A stretch of 7,065 bases of DNA from Planctomycetota bacterium (GCA_013151315.1 JAADIN010000219.1:1-7065), one strand, 5' to 3'; counted from the first letter of the stretch, positions 1 to 6,206 are shown. Made by a program: numbers and translations. Notes: generated from the letters alone by a model not told the origin.

Positions 1-39
1 GGCATCGATCCCGATAAACAATCGGCCCTGTACGCATAG
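1..39 (+). CDS. aceE: C-terminal end of pyruvate dehydrogenase E1 (AceE type), partial
   Basis: Frame 1 reads GIDPDKQSALYA and then TAG at 37-39. This resembles the C-terminal tail of homodimeric AceE-type E1 subunits, which end in an IDxDKxNP-like segment (E. coli AceE ends NIDADKVNPRLA, from memory). The gene for the partner E2 subunit starts 67 bases downstream on the same strand, the usual aceE-aceF order. E1 is the thiamine-diphosphate enzyme that decarboxylates pyruvate and transfers the acetyl group to the E2 lipoyl domain. Only 12 codons are visible, so the call depends on the short tail match plus context. Confidence 0.6.
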   Translation, partial: GIDPDKQSALYA

Positions 40-106
40 CTAAAATCCGTTAACGTCGTCCGCCCGGACGAATAACTACCAAAACGCCACAAATACACCC
101 ATCATC

Positions 107-1434
107 ATGACCACACAAATCAAACTACCCAACTTGGGCGAAAGCATCGACTCGGGCGACGTTCTCTCGATCTTCATCAGCGAAGGCGACACGATCCAAG
201 TCGACCAGGATCTCATCGAAATTGAAACCGACAAGGCGACCATGCCTGTGCCGAGTCCCGGGGCAGGCAAAGTCGTCAAGATTTTGGTCAACGAGGGCGA
301 CACGATTGCCGTAGGAGCGGCAATCCTGGAGCTCGACTCGACAGCCGCAGCTTCAGCGGCCTCCGAACCCGTCGAAAAGCCAGCGCCACCCGCTGCCAAG
401 GCCCAGGTTCCCCCAGTGCCACCCGCCCCCACGCCAGAACCGGTGGCCCAAACGGCACCTCCTGCAGCAGCGCCATCACTCGCGCCAATAAAGACCGCAC
501 CGCTGCCCCCCGTCGATGTCCCTGGCGATGGCTACTCGTCTGCCGCAGCAGGTCCTGCGGTGCGTCGTCTCGCGCGCGAATTGGGCGTCGAGCTGCGTCG
601 TGTACGACCAAGCGGCGAAGGGGGTCGCGTGACGGAAGAAGATGTGCGATCCCATGTCCGCTTTGCCAACGAGCAATCCGACTCCGCCGCCATGCAAGGG
701 GTGACTCCCCCCGGCTTGCCCGACTCCGATGGTCAAGGCGGGATACGTCGAGAAAAACTCTCACGACTTCGTCAAACCATCGCCCGCAACATGCTGGCCT
801 CGTACTCCAACATTCCGCAGCTCACCAATTTCGACGATGTCGATACGACCGAGCTTGAGCGAATCCGCCAAGACAGCAAGGCCGACTACGCCGACAGCGG
901 AATCAAGCTCACCGCGATGCCATTCCTGGTCAAAGCGGTTGCCTCGGCGCTGAAGCTGCATCCGGTCATCAACGCGTCGATCGATAGGCCAAGGAGACGA
1001 TCTACAAAGAATACGTCAACATTGGCATCGCGGTCGACACCGAAAAAGGTCTCGTCGTGCCGGTCTTGCGCGATGTCGACCGAAAGAGCATTCCGCAAAT
1101 CGCCCGCGAGCTTTCGGCAATCGCCGACTCGGCCCGCTCGGGCAGCTTTTCGATCGACGATCTTCGCGGCGGAACTTTTACAATCAGCAACCTCGGCGCG
1201 ATCGGCGGCACGTACAGTACACCAATCATCAACCCGCCGGAAGTCGCTATTTTACTCGCCGGCCGAAGCCGCATCTTGCCCCAGTATGTCGACGGCCAAC
1301 TCGAGCCCCGTCTCATGATGCCGCTCTCGATCACCTACGACCACCGCATCGTCGACGGGGCCGCGGCAGCACGGTTTTTGAACGACGTGAAAGGTTATTT
1401 GGCAAACCCAGGGCGATTGCTCTTGGCACCGTGA
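107..1434 (+). CDS. aceF: Dihydrolipoamide acetyltransferase, E2 of pyruvate dehydrogenase; frameshifted as sequenced
   Basis: E2 core of the pyruvate dehydrogenase complex: it takes the acetyl group from E1 on a swinging lipoyl arm and passes it to CoA. Domains in order: one lipoyl domain at residues 1-78 (ETDKAT, lipoyl-lysine K43); an Ala/Pro-rich linker at about 78-145; a peripheral subunit-binding domain at about 148-184; a catalytic domain from about 214 to the end, with the active-site motif DHRIVDG (His413, Asp417 in the restored protein). The reading frame breaks near 985-988. Frame 2 runs through INASID, then nonsense to 1318. Frame 1 picks up AKETIYKEYVNIGIAVD and runs to TGA at 1432-1434 (its own first ATG is at 1057). 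Adding one base, for example GAT-GAG-GCC, restores a 442-residue protein with every domain. The ATG at 107 begins MTTQIKLPNLGE, the normal E2 N-terminus; no Shine-Dalgarno site is visible. Family identity is very secure. Whether the gene is truly broken is open. Confidence 0.93.
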
Positions 1435-1471
1435 ATGCGACTCGAGTGCCTACTTGGGGGAAGCTGATTAC

Positions 1472-1657
1472 TCATGGTTCTGCAACTCCAAGTTGCCGGC
1501 AAATTCCACGAGCGGTGTACTCAATAATCTCTCGATGTCTTGGCAGGGAGGTTTGCTGTTTGTTGGCAGGATTTACCCACACCGAGTGTCCCCGCCCTTC
1601 ACGCAAGAGCTCGCATCCGTGTCGGCGCAGATGCTTCAGAAGATCCTTTCGCTTCAC
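1472..1657 (-). CDS. hicA: HicA-family mRNA interferase toxin
   Basis: A 61-residue protein beginning MKRKDLLKHLRRHGCELLRE. It shows the full HicA pattern: a basic N-terminal helix, G-C-E-L-L-R-E-G, the conserved catalytic histidine in GHSVW (H24), and the PRHREI segment followed by a C-terminal helix. HicA proteins are small double-stranded-RNA-binding-fold ribonucleases that cleave mRNA and are neutralised by HicB. The start is GTG at 1657-1655, overlapping the hicB stop in the four bases GTGA, so translation is probably coupled. The gene lies last in the pair and converges on aceF, with 37 bases between the two stop codons. Length and motifs look complete, so the toxin should be active. 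Confidence 0.9.
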   Translation of the reverse strand: MKRKDLLKHLRRHGCELLREGRGHSVWVNPANKQQTSLPRHREIIEYTARGICRQLGVAEP

Positions 1658-1941
1658 GACGCAATCTCTCCTGCTGGCGTTTCTACGACCTCGGTGCTGA
1701 CACTTAGATGCATGTAAATAGGCTCCTCAACATCCATATCAGGATCGGTGGCTTGAGGATTCGGCGTTGGCAAGGATTGACCCAGCTCCAATCGCGTTTC
1801 GGTCACATCCAACAGCGCTACCGTTAGTAGGTGTCGAGCTTCGGGAAGATCATTCGCACAAGTGATCACCGCCGGAAAATCCAAAACCTGTGCGTGGACT
1901 CCTCCGTCGACGAATTTGTAACCTGCTTTGTAACGCAACAT
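1654..1941 (-). CDS. hicB: HicB-family antitoxin
   Basis: A 95-residue protein starting MLRYKAGYKFVDGGVHAQVLD. The N-terminal part fits the HicB partial RNase H fold: a beta hairpin, then the 'DFPAVITCANDLPEAR' stretch in place of the common PDLPGC-T-GDT-EEA motif, and a helix rich in A/L (LLTVALLDVTETRLELG). A proline-rich link (PTPNPQ) and a short C-terminal beta segment follow. No ribbon-helix-helix or helix-turn-helix domain is apparent, so how it would bind its own operator is unclear. The ATG at 1941 was chosen over a TTG one codon upstream because GGGAG lies 6 bases before it. It is the first gene of the pair and overlaps hicA by 4 bases. Identity rests on modest sequence resemblance plus the very clear HicA partner. 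Confidence 0.82.
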   Translation of the reverse strand: MLRYKAGYKFVDGGVHAQVLDFPAVITCANDLPEARHLLTVALLDVTETRLELGQSLPTPNPQATDPDMDVEEPIYMHLSVSTEVVETPAGEIAS

Positions 1942-1947
1942 CAAACA

Positions 1948-1952
1948 CTCCC
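1948..1952 (-). promoter_or_regulatory. Ribosome binding site of hicB
   Basis: On the minus strand GGGAG sits 6 bases before the ATG at 1941. It selects this ATG rather than the adjacent upstream TTG, and contrasts with aceF and the genes starting at 3090, 4933 and 5031, which have no visible Shine-Dalgarno site. Confidence 0.65.
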
Positions 1953-1999
1953 GTTAGAAAACCATGGAAGCCATCGATAAGGAATCTATCTCCATTTCA

Positions 2000-2028
2000 A
2001 GTATACCCGCCGTGAGTCGGAACGCCAA
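2000..2028 (-). promoter_or_regulatory. Sigma-70-type promoter for hicBA
   Basis: On the minus strand TTGGCG (2028-2023), a 17-base spacer and TATACT (2005-2000) match -35 and -10 boxes with 4/6 and 5/6 identity. The predicted transcript start is near 1993, giving a leader of about 50 bases before hicB. The site lies in the gap after the site-2 protease stop (2074), so hicBA can be transcribed on its own. Confidence 0.55.
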
Positions 2029-2073
2029 AATTTTTCGCCAAAGAACGGGCGGCTAGCAACCAGCATCCAACCT

Positions 2074-3090
2074 TCACTGCCGAAAACCCTGGATCGGGAA
2101 ACAGAGCAGCGGAATCGTCAGCGATGCCAAGCCGATCGCCCATCGCACGGGTCCGAGCTTGACGTTGTCGTTCGCCGTTGGCGGGTGGTGGATTCCCATG
2201 AGAATCACCAGGATCAGCATCGGTGTCCACATCACCGCCTCGTCAAGATTCACGACGACATAGAAAATCGTGAGCGAGATAAACCAGCGTGCCAGCGTAT
2301 GGGCCCGATCCAAAAACAGGGCGTAGGTGGTATGCCCGCCATCGAGTTGGCTAACGGGAAGCATGTTCAGGCCGGTGATCAACATGCCGACCCAGCCGGC
2401 CATGAAGTAGGGATTCAATTGCGAAAGGCCAATCCAAATGCGGCCTGCCCATTCGGGATGGGCCCGCTCGAGCATCCATTGACCGATCCAAGGAAGATAG
2501 AGCTGGAACTCGCCCGGCTGCGGTACACGGCTCAAATCCAAATCGACAATGCCAAACCAAAACACGGGAATGGCAACGACCAGCCCCGCCAGCGGCCCAG
2601 CAATTCCGATATCAAAAATCTGCCGCCGATCGGCCCGCATGCCATCCATGCCGATCACAGCACCCATCGTTCCTATCGCGTTGAAGGGAACTGGAATACA
2701 CAACGGATAACTGGCCGGGATCCGATGTTTGACGGTTTGTAAAAAGTGACCCATCTCGTGAGTCAACAAAATACCCACCACCGCAACCATGTACTGCAAA
2801 CCGATGGGCCAATTCAGACGAATCGTCCGCCACATGGCCGCGTAGCTACCCAGATAGGCCTCTTCGAGCGGCTGCCACTCGGTCACGCCAACCCAAAAAG
2901 TCGAAGCGCAAGTCGCCAGAAAAAGCACGATCGGCAACAGCGTCCGCCGCTGAGGACGAAAGTGCAAGTCCGAAACTTTGAGTTCGGGCAGATGAACTAC
3001 GGCCGGATCGTGAAACGGATCGTCCGACTCGGGCGGTTTCTCGGAAGCCAGATCAGACGATTTTTCGGAAGATGGAACCGGGGTGCTCAT
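2074..3090 (-). CDS. Site-2 protease family (M50) membrane metalloprotease
   Basis: A 338-residue integral membrane protein. After a hydrophilic, acidic, Ser/Glu/Asp-rich N-terminus of about 45 residues come several hydrophobic segments. The zinc-binding motif HEMGH (H111, H115) lies in a membrane segment, and the third zinc-ligand motif NMLPVSQLDGG (D250) lies about 135 residues later; together these define M50 intramembrane proteases. The stretch between (PVPFNAIGTMGAVIGMDG) resembles the conserved loop of EGY-type plant and bacterial relatives. No PDZ domain is visible, unlike RseP. Such enzymes cut transmembrane substrates, often anti-sigma factors; no substrate can be named here. Start: ATG at 3090 is preferred over an in-frame GTG at 3108 (six residues longer) because an extended -10 box lies between them. 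The next gene on this strand upstream (HDOD protein) ends 263 bases away, beyond a MITE-like element. Confidence 0.9.
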   Translation of the reverse strand: MSTPVPSSEKSSDLASEKPPESDDPFHDPAVVHLPELKVSDLHFRPQRRTLLPIVLFLATCASTFWVGVTEWQPLEEAYLGSYAAMWRTIRLNWPIGLQYMVAVVGILLTHEMGHFLQTVKHRIPASYPLCIPVPFNAIGTMGAVIGMDGMRADRRQIFDIGIAGPLAGLVVAIPVFWFGIVDLDLSRVPQPGEFQLYLPWIGQWMLERAHPEWAGRIWIGLSQLNPYFMAGWVGMLITGLNMLPVSQLDGGHTTYALFLDRAHTLARWFISLTIFYVVVNLDEAVMWTPMLILVILMGIHHPPTANDNVKLGPVRWAIGLASLTIPLLCFPIQGFRQ

Positions 3091-3096
3091 CGAGGA

Positions 3097-3105
3097 ATCA
3101 TAGCA
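3097..3105 (-). promoter_or_regulatory. Extended -10 promoter of the site-2 protease gene, probably leaderless
   Basis: On the minus strand TGCTATGAT matches an extended -10 (TGn plus TATGAT, 5/6 to consensus). It ends 6 bases before the ATG at 3090, so transcription would begin at or next to the start codon. The expected -35 position (TCCGCA, 3125-3120) is poor, as is common for extended -10 promoters. No Shine-Dalgarno site precedes this ATG, consistent with a leaderless mRNA. Confidence 0.45.
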
Positions 3106-3133
3106 CACCGAGAGGAGAATGCGGAGTGCGGAA

Positions 3134-3143
3134 TTCGGATTGC
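3134..3143. repeat. Left copy of 10-base direct repeat flanking the MITE-like element
   Basis: TTCGGATTGC here is repeated exactly at 3308-3317, each copy touching an end of the 3144-3307 inverted-repeat element. This is the arrangement of a target-site duplication. The bases just outside both copies differ, so the repeat is exactly 10. Confidence 0.6.
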
Positions 3144-3307
3144 CAGGAGAACTGCAAAGTCTCAGCTAATCCGAAAAAACAAGGATTTGAACCACAACGG
3201 AACAACGACAACAACGAAAAACCTGCGTAGTTCCCGTTGTTCCGTTGTGGTTCCTTTTTAATGTTTAGGGCAGGTATTGTTTGTTTTTCGACTTTGCAGT
3301 TCTCCTG
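3144..3307. mobile_element. MITE-like palindromic element with 18-base terminal inverted repeats
   Basis: A 164-base non-coding element. Its ends are a perfect 18-base inverted repeat: CAGGAGAACTGCAAAGTC at 3144-3161 and its exact reverse complement at 3290-3307. A 10-base direct repeat (TTCGGATTGC, 3134-3143 and 3308-3317) abuts both ends, as a target duplication would. Inside is a second perfect inverted repeat of 19 bases (3189-3207 with 3235-3253). No protein that could be a transposase is encoded, so movement would need an enzyme supplied in trans. It occupies the gap between the HDOD gene and the site-2 protease gene. The parent insertion sequence is not recognised. It could instead be a non-mobile intergenic palindrome or RNA-level hairpin; the target-duplication pattern favours a mobile origin. 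Confidence 0.6.
3189..3253. repeat. Perfect 19-base inverted repeat (strong hairpin) inside the element
   Basis: GAACCACAACGGAACAACG (3189-3207) pairs perfectly with 3235-3253 around a 27-base loop. On the plus strand CC and then TTTTT follow the stem at once (3254-3259), like an intrinsic terminator, although no plus-strand gene lies upstream. On the minus strand a run of six T lies about 9 bases beyond the stem (3179-3174), so it may weakly terminate transcripts of the HDOD gene. The sequence is built from short ACAACG-like units. Confidence 0.75.
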
Positions 3308-3317
3308 TTCGGATTGC
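3308..3317. repeat. Right copy of 10-base direct repeat flanking the MITE-like element
   Basis: TTCGGATTGC, identical to 3134-3143 and directly adjacent to the right terminal inverted repeat. See the element entry for its interpretation as a target-site duplication. Confidence 0.6.
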
Positions 3318-3325
3318 GGAATCAA

Positions 3326-3350
3326 GCCGTGCTGCCACGCAGCAGACGGC
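3326..3350 (-). terminator. GC-rich stem-loop just after the HDOD gene
   Basis: Three bases past the HDOD stop codon, the minus strand folds as GCCGT-(CT)-GCTGC-GTG-GCAGC-ACGGC: a 10-pair stem with a 2-base bulge and a 3-base loop. Only TT follows, so it lacks the T-tract of a classical intrinsic terminator. It may still stabilise the 3' end or slow polymerase. The position fits a transcript end; the function is inferred. Confidence 0.4.
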
Positions 3351-3353
3351 CCA

Positions 3354-4933
3354 CTAAAAGATTTCTAGGCTCTTTACGGCACTTGCATCCGTGGACCGTG
3401 CCGCTGCGAGGCACCGCTGGGCCGTTTCGATCAGATCGATCGGCGGGAAATTTTTCACGGGCAAACTCACCGTGGCGATTCCGGCGCTGGCCGAAAATTC
3501 TCCTGGAATTCCCGTCGTTGCCAGTTCTTGAAATACTTCTTCGAGCGTACGAAAGATCGCCTTGGCGTGGCGAATGGCTTCCTGCCGATCGTTGCCTGCC
3601 AACACCAACGCACGCCGATTCGGCGACACTACCTCCACAAGCACGCCTTCTGCCGCCGAGTCGCGAGAAACGGTTTCAAGAACTTGGGAGATGACCTGCT
3701 CGTGATAGGCATCGTTTGGTTCGGCATTCACTTCGAGCAGCAGGATACTCAGAGGTTGACGGAGCGATCGGCATTGGCCTACGGCCAGGGTAAGTTTGTT
3801 GAGAAAATTTGGTTTCATCGGAACCAAAGCCGCGTCGACAGGAACCATCTCGTCAAGGCTTGCGGTCTGGGGGGCCGGATTGCCGAGGAAATTTTCGGCC
3901 GCAGTTCTCAAATTGACCACGTCGGCCAAGAGATTCTCGCAAGTCTCTTCCGTAGTGTCACCTAACCGACTCAGCGGTTCAGCAACGGTTTCGGCGATTT
4001 CCGACATCTGCTGATGAGCTTCTGCCACGATCGCGGAGTAGTCAGCACCTTCTCGCAGATCAAGGGACAGCACGTCGGCCAACTGCCGAACTTTGGGCTG
4101 CAACGATGCTGCCAATCGATGGAGTTGCTCTTTCTCGAGCCCGCAATACGCCTTGCCAGCTTCAAGCAGATCGGGAAGCACACCGAGTCGATTTTGGGCG
4201 ACGAGCTCGGCAAGTAGTTCAGCCAAATGCAAAATGCGGGCCAGCTCGGCAGCAGGCGTTTTTTTGTTCTGCAAAAACTGGTACTCACGTGGCTCAGAGA
4301 TCGACTCGACCAGAAGCTCTGGCATGTTCCAATGGCTCAGCAGCGCGGCACTCAAGGTCGTGTGATCACAAGAGATTTGACTTCCAGGCGTTGCAAGCTG
4401 TCCCGGCGGTCGATCACCCCATCCAAAAACTGAGCGTACGTCTCTTTGAGTTCGCCAAGCAGCACCAGAACGCCAATGTCTTGCAGCAACCCGGCTAAAA
4501 AAGCGTCGTCGCCGGGGCGATCCCATAATTGCTCGCTAATTTCACGAGCCGCCACAGCCCGCGCAAGCGTGGTACTCCAGTACCAGTCCAACTGCTGGCG
4601 GGCAACTTCGCAAAACAAATTTTCGGGCAAGCTAAATCCTAAAACCAAAAGTTTTAGGGGCGCGGTTCCTAGCAGGGCAATCGCCTGGTTGAGATCAACT
4701 ACCTCGCGGCTCAGACCAAACAGCGAACTGTTAACCACGCGCATGATCTTCGCCGTCAGCGCCGGATCGACTTCGATACAATCCTTCAGTGCGCGGGCGT
4801 CGACCTCGGGGCAATTGGTGAGTTCAATCACTTCCGCCGCGACTACGGGCAACGAGTACAGCGCACGCGCTCGCTGAACGATTTCGTCCATGACCTCATT
4901 CGCAACGGCCATCGGTGGGGCATCGGTGCTCAT
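3354..4933 (-). CDS. HDOD-domain signalling protein with degenerate GGDEF-like tail; frameshifted as sequenced
   Basis: Two overlapping minus-strand frames (4933-4352 and the in-frame continuation ending at 3354) make one protein of 526 residues if one base is added near 4370. N-terminus: HDOD domain at about 15-205, with LPVVAAEVIELT, DPALTAKIMRVVNSSLFG and FLAGLLQDIGVLVLL, continuing after the break as CDHTTLSAALLSHWNMPELLVESI. The HD pair of true HD phosphohydrolases is QD here, so catalysis is not expected; HDOD domains act in signalling and regulation. A helical region (about 215-370) follows. The C-terminal 150 residues fit a GGDEF fold (ILLLEVN, SASAGIATV, LIETAQRCLAAAR), but the GGDEF loop is replaced by SPNRRALVLAG (about 437-447), so diguanylate cyclase activity is unlikely. 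ATG 4933 has no Shine-Dalgarno site; Met8 or Met15 are alternative starts. A gene diverges upstream from 5031. Family assignment is secure; partner and signal are unknown. Confidence 0.85.
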
Positions 4934-4992
4934 GCCAAACTGTAGCTTACTCGTGCTTTGGCTGGGTGCATTGCTAGCATAATCGTTATTAG

Positions 4993-5021
4993 TCGACGAA
5001 ATGGTTCGAGGGCGTTAGAAT
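4993..5021 (+). promoter_or_regulatory. Putative promoter of the 5031 gene with an operator-like half site
   Basis: TCGACG (4993-4998), a 17-base spacer and TAGAAT (5016-5021) match -35 and -10 boxes with 4/6 and 5/6 identity. The -10 ends 9 bases before the ATG at 5031, predicting a leaderless or nearly leaderless mRNA; no Shine-Dalgarno site is present. The 9-mer CGTTAGAAT (5013-5021) also occurs in the blaI promoter (6262-6270). TTCGAG-N4-TTAGAA (5005-5020) is an imperfect copy, with 4 of 6 matching bases in the left arm, of the palindrome TTCTAA-N4-TTAGAA found there. Confidence 0.4.
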
Positions 5022-5030
5022 CGGTGCCCG

Positions 5031-6206
5031 ATGAACATCAACAAAACTTACGTTCGCAAAGGCCTGGCGGGCATTCTATGTGCCTGCCTAGCGATTGTCC
5101 TGCAATCGTCGGCGCTAGCCGAAGAAGCTGACGAGGCCGGTCAGATCCGGCGCATTCGGCAGATTGTGCTCAGTCGCGGCGACGATCCGACCGGACTGGC
5201 TCATCTGATCCAACTCAGTAGCGACCTCCAGCCTGCGGCTGCCGCAGAGCTGTATCGCCAGCTTGCTGATGCGTATCTTCGCGCAGGCCAACTCGAACAG
5301 GCTGCCGAAGTGCTGCATCAGTTGGTCGACCAACACCTTGATCAACCGCCGGCCGTCGACGGATTGCTCACGCTCGTCTGGCTCTACTCAAGCAGCGAAG
5401 TCGCCCACACCGCAAAAAAATCGTTGCGAAAAACCGGAGAAAATGCGATGCCCGTTTATGCGCTCTATCTCGCCCAACAGGCTCTCGGTCGGCAACGCGA
5501 CTTGGCTAATAATCCGGCTCTCGCATTTCAGTGCGCTGTCGCCTCGCGATTAACCGGAAACCTCCAATCGGCTAAAAGCTGGCTCTCGCCGCTCAAACAT
5601 AGCCGGCACGACAAATCTTGGCACCAGTGTGCGCTCGTTGAAACTTGGCTCCAAGGCCCACGCGATACGGCATCGCCCAAGCCGACCATGCGTTGCTCGC
5701 GCACCGACGAGCGGCCGCTGCTGGATGGGGTGCTTGGCGAAAAACTTTGGCAGGTCGCGAAGACGCAAGCGGAGGACGACGATTCGGCGCAGATCCGATG
5801 GGCATGCGATGCCAAGTTTTTGTATCTTGCCATTCGCTGTCAGAAGCTCGCTGGCGAAAATTACGCCTCAGAAAAATTGCCTCGTCGCTACGACGCCGAC
5901 CTCACAGGACACGATCATGTCCGATTATCGCTCGACCGCGACCGCGACTACGCCACCTGTTTTCAGTTTTCGATCGACCATCGCGGCCAGACGGCCGACC
6001 GCTGCTGGCTCGATGCCTCTTGGAACCCGCGTTGGTTTGTTGCAGCCAATAGCGACGACACTTCCTGGACCGTCGAAGCGGCCATTCCTTGGACGGAACT
6101 GATCGACAGGCCGCCGCAAGCCGGCGATGCTTGGGCGCTGGCCGTCGACCGGCAATCGGCAAACGAGGCTGCCCCCGAAAGTTTTGGGTTGTTGATTTTT
6201 GACTGA
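5031..6206 (+). CDS. Exported helical-repeat protein with C-terminal CBM9-like domain
   Basis: A 391-residue protein. Residues 1-30 are a signal peptide: basic start (MNINKTYVRK), hydrophobic core, and a likely signal peptidase I site after ALA at 28-30. Residues about 55-105 hold TPR-like helices (AAELYRQLADAYLRAGQLEQAAEVLHQLV), with more helical sequence to about 210. Residues about 222-391 resemble the CBM9/DOMON-like beta sandwich: LDGVLGEKLWQVA near the start, IRWACDAKFLYLAIRC, a Asp-rich middle, and SWTVEAAIPWTEL near the end. Such domains bind carbohydrates or ligands; no enzyme motif is seen. It is therefore probably periplasmic or surface-located and binds sugar or assembles other proteins. 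ATG 5031 is the only sensible start given the signal peptide. It lies just upstream of a BlaI/M56 pair, and its promoter carries a sequence resembling the BlaI operator candidate. The exact role is unknown. Confidence 0.8.
   Translation: MNINKTYVRKGLAGILCACLAIVLQSSALAEEADEAGQIRRIRQIVLSRGDDPTGLAHLIQLSSDLQPAAAAELYRQLADAYLRAGQLEQAAEVLHQLVDQHLDQPPAVDGLLTLVWLYSSSEVAHTAKKSLRKTGENAMPVYALYLAQQALGRQRDLANNPALAFQCAVASRLTGNLQSAKSWLSPLKHSRHDKSWHQCALVETWLQGPRDTASPKPTMRCSRTDERPLLDGVLGEKLWQVAKTQAEDDDSAQIRWACDAKFLYLAIRCQKLAGENYASEKLPRRYDADLTGHDHVRLSLDRDRDYATCFQFSIDHRGQTADRCWLDASWNPRWFVAANSDDTSWTVEAAIPWTELIDRPPQAGDAWALAVDRQSANEAAPESFGLLIFD

Noticed and set aside
48..71. Palindrome CGTTAACG and a small hairpin (TCGTCC-GCCC-GGACGA, 56-71) between aceE and aceF
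   Set aside because: The stem has only 6 pairs and no T-tract follows; in a gap inside a likely operon it is too weak to call a terminator or attenuator.
288..764. Long open frames on the minus strand opposite aceF
   Set aside because: They are shadows of the E2 coding sequence in GC-rich DNA: biased composition, no family resemblance and no ribosome site.
1435..1471. Terminator between the convergent aceF and hicA genes
   Set aside because: No stem with a T-tract was found in the 37 bases; only the 8-base palindrome ACTCGAGT is present.
2746..3325. Open frames on both strands crossing the intergenic region 3109-3353
   Set aside because: They run through the inverted-repeat element and encode low-complexity, repeat-derived peptides with no recognisable motif.
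4934..4992. Promoter for the HDOD gene on the minus strand
   Set aside because: TACAGT just before the ATG and TATGCT further up match the -10 consensus at only 4 of 6 with no acceptable -35, so no call is made.
5414..5420. Run of seven A as a possible frameshift or slippage site
   Set aside because: The reading frame stays coherent across it, with helical-repeat sequence before and the CBM9-like domain after.
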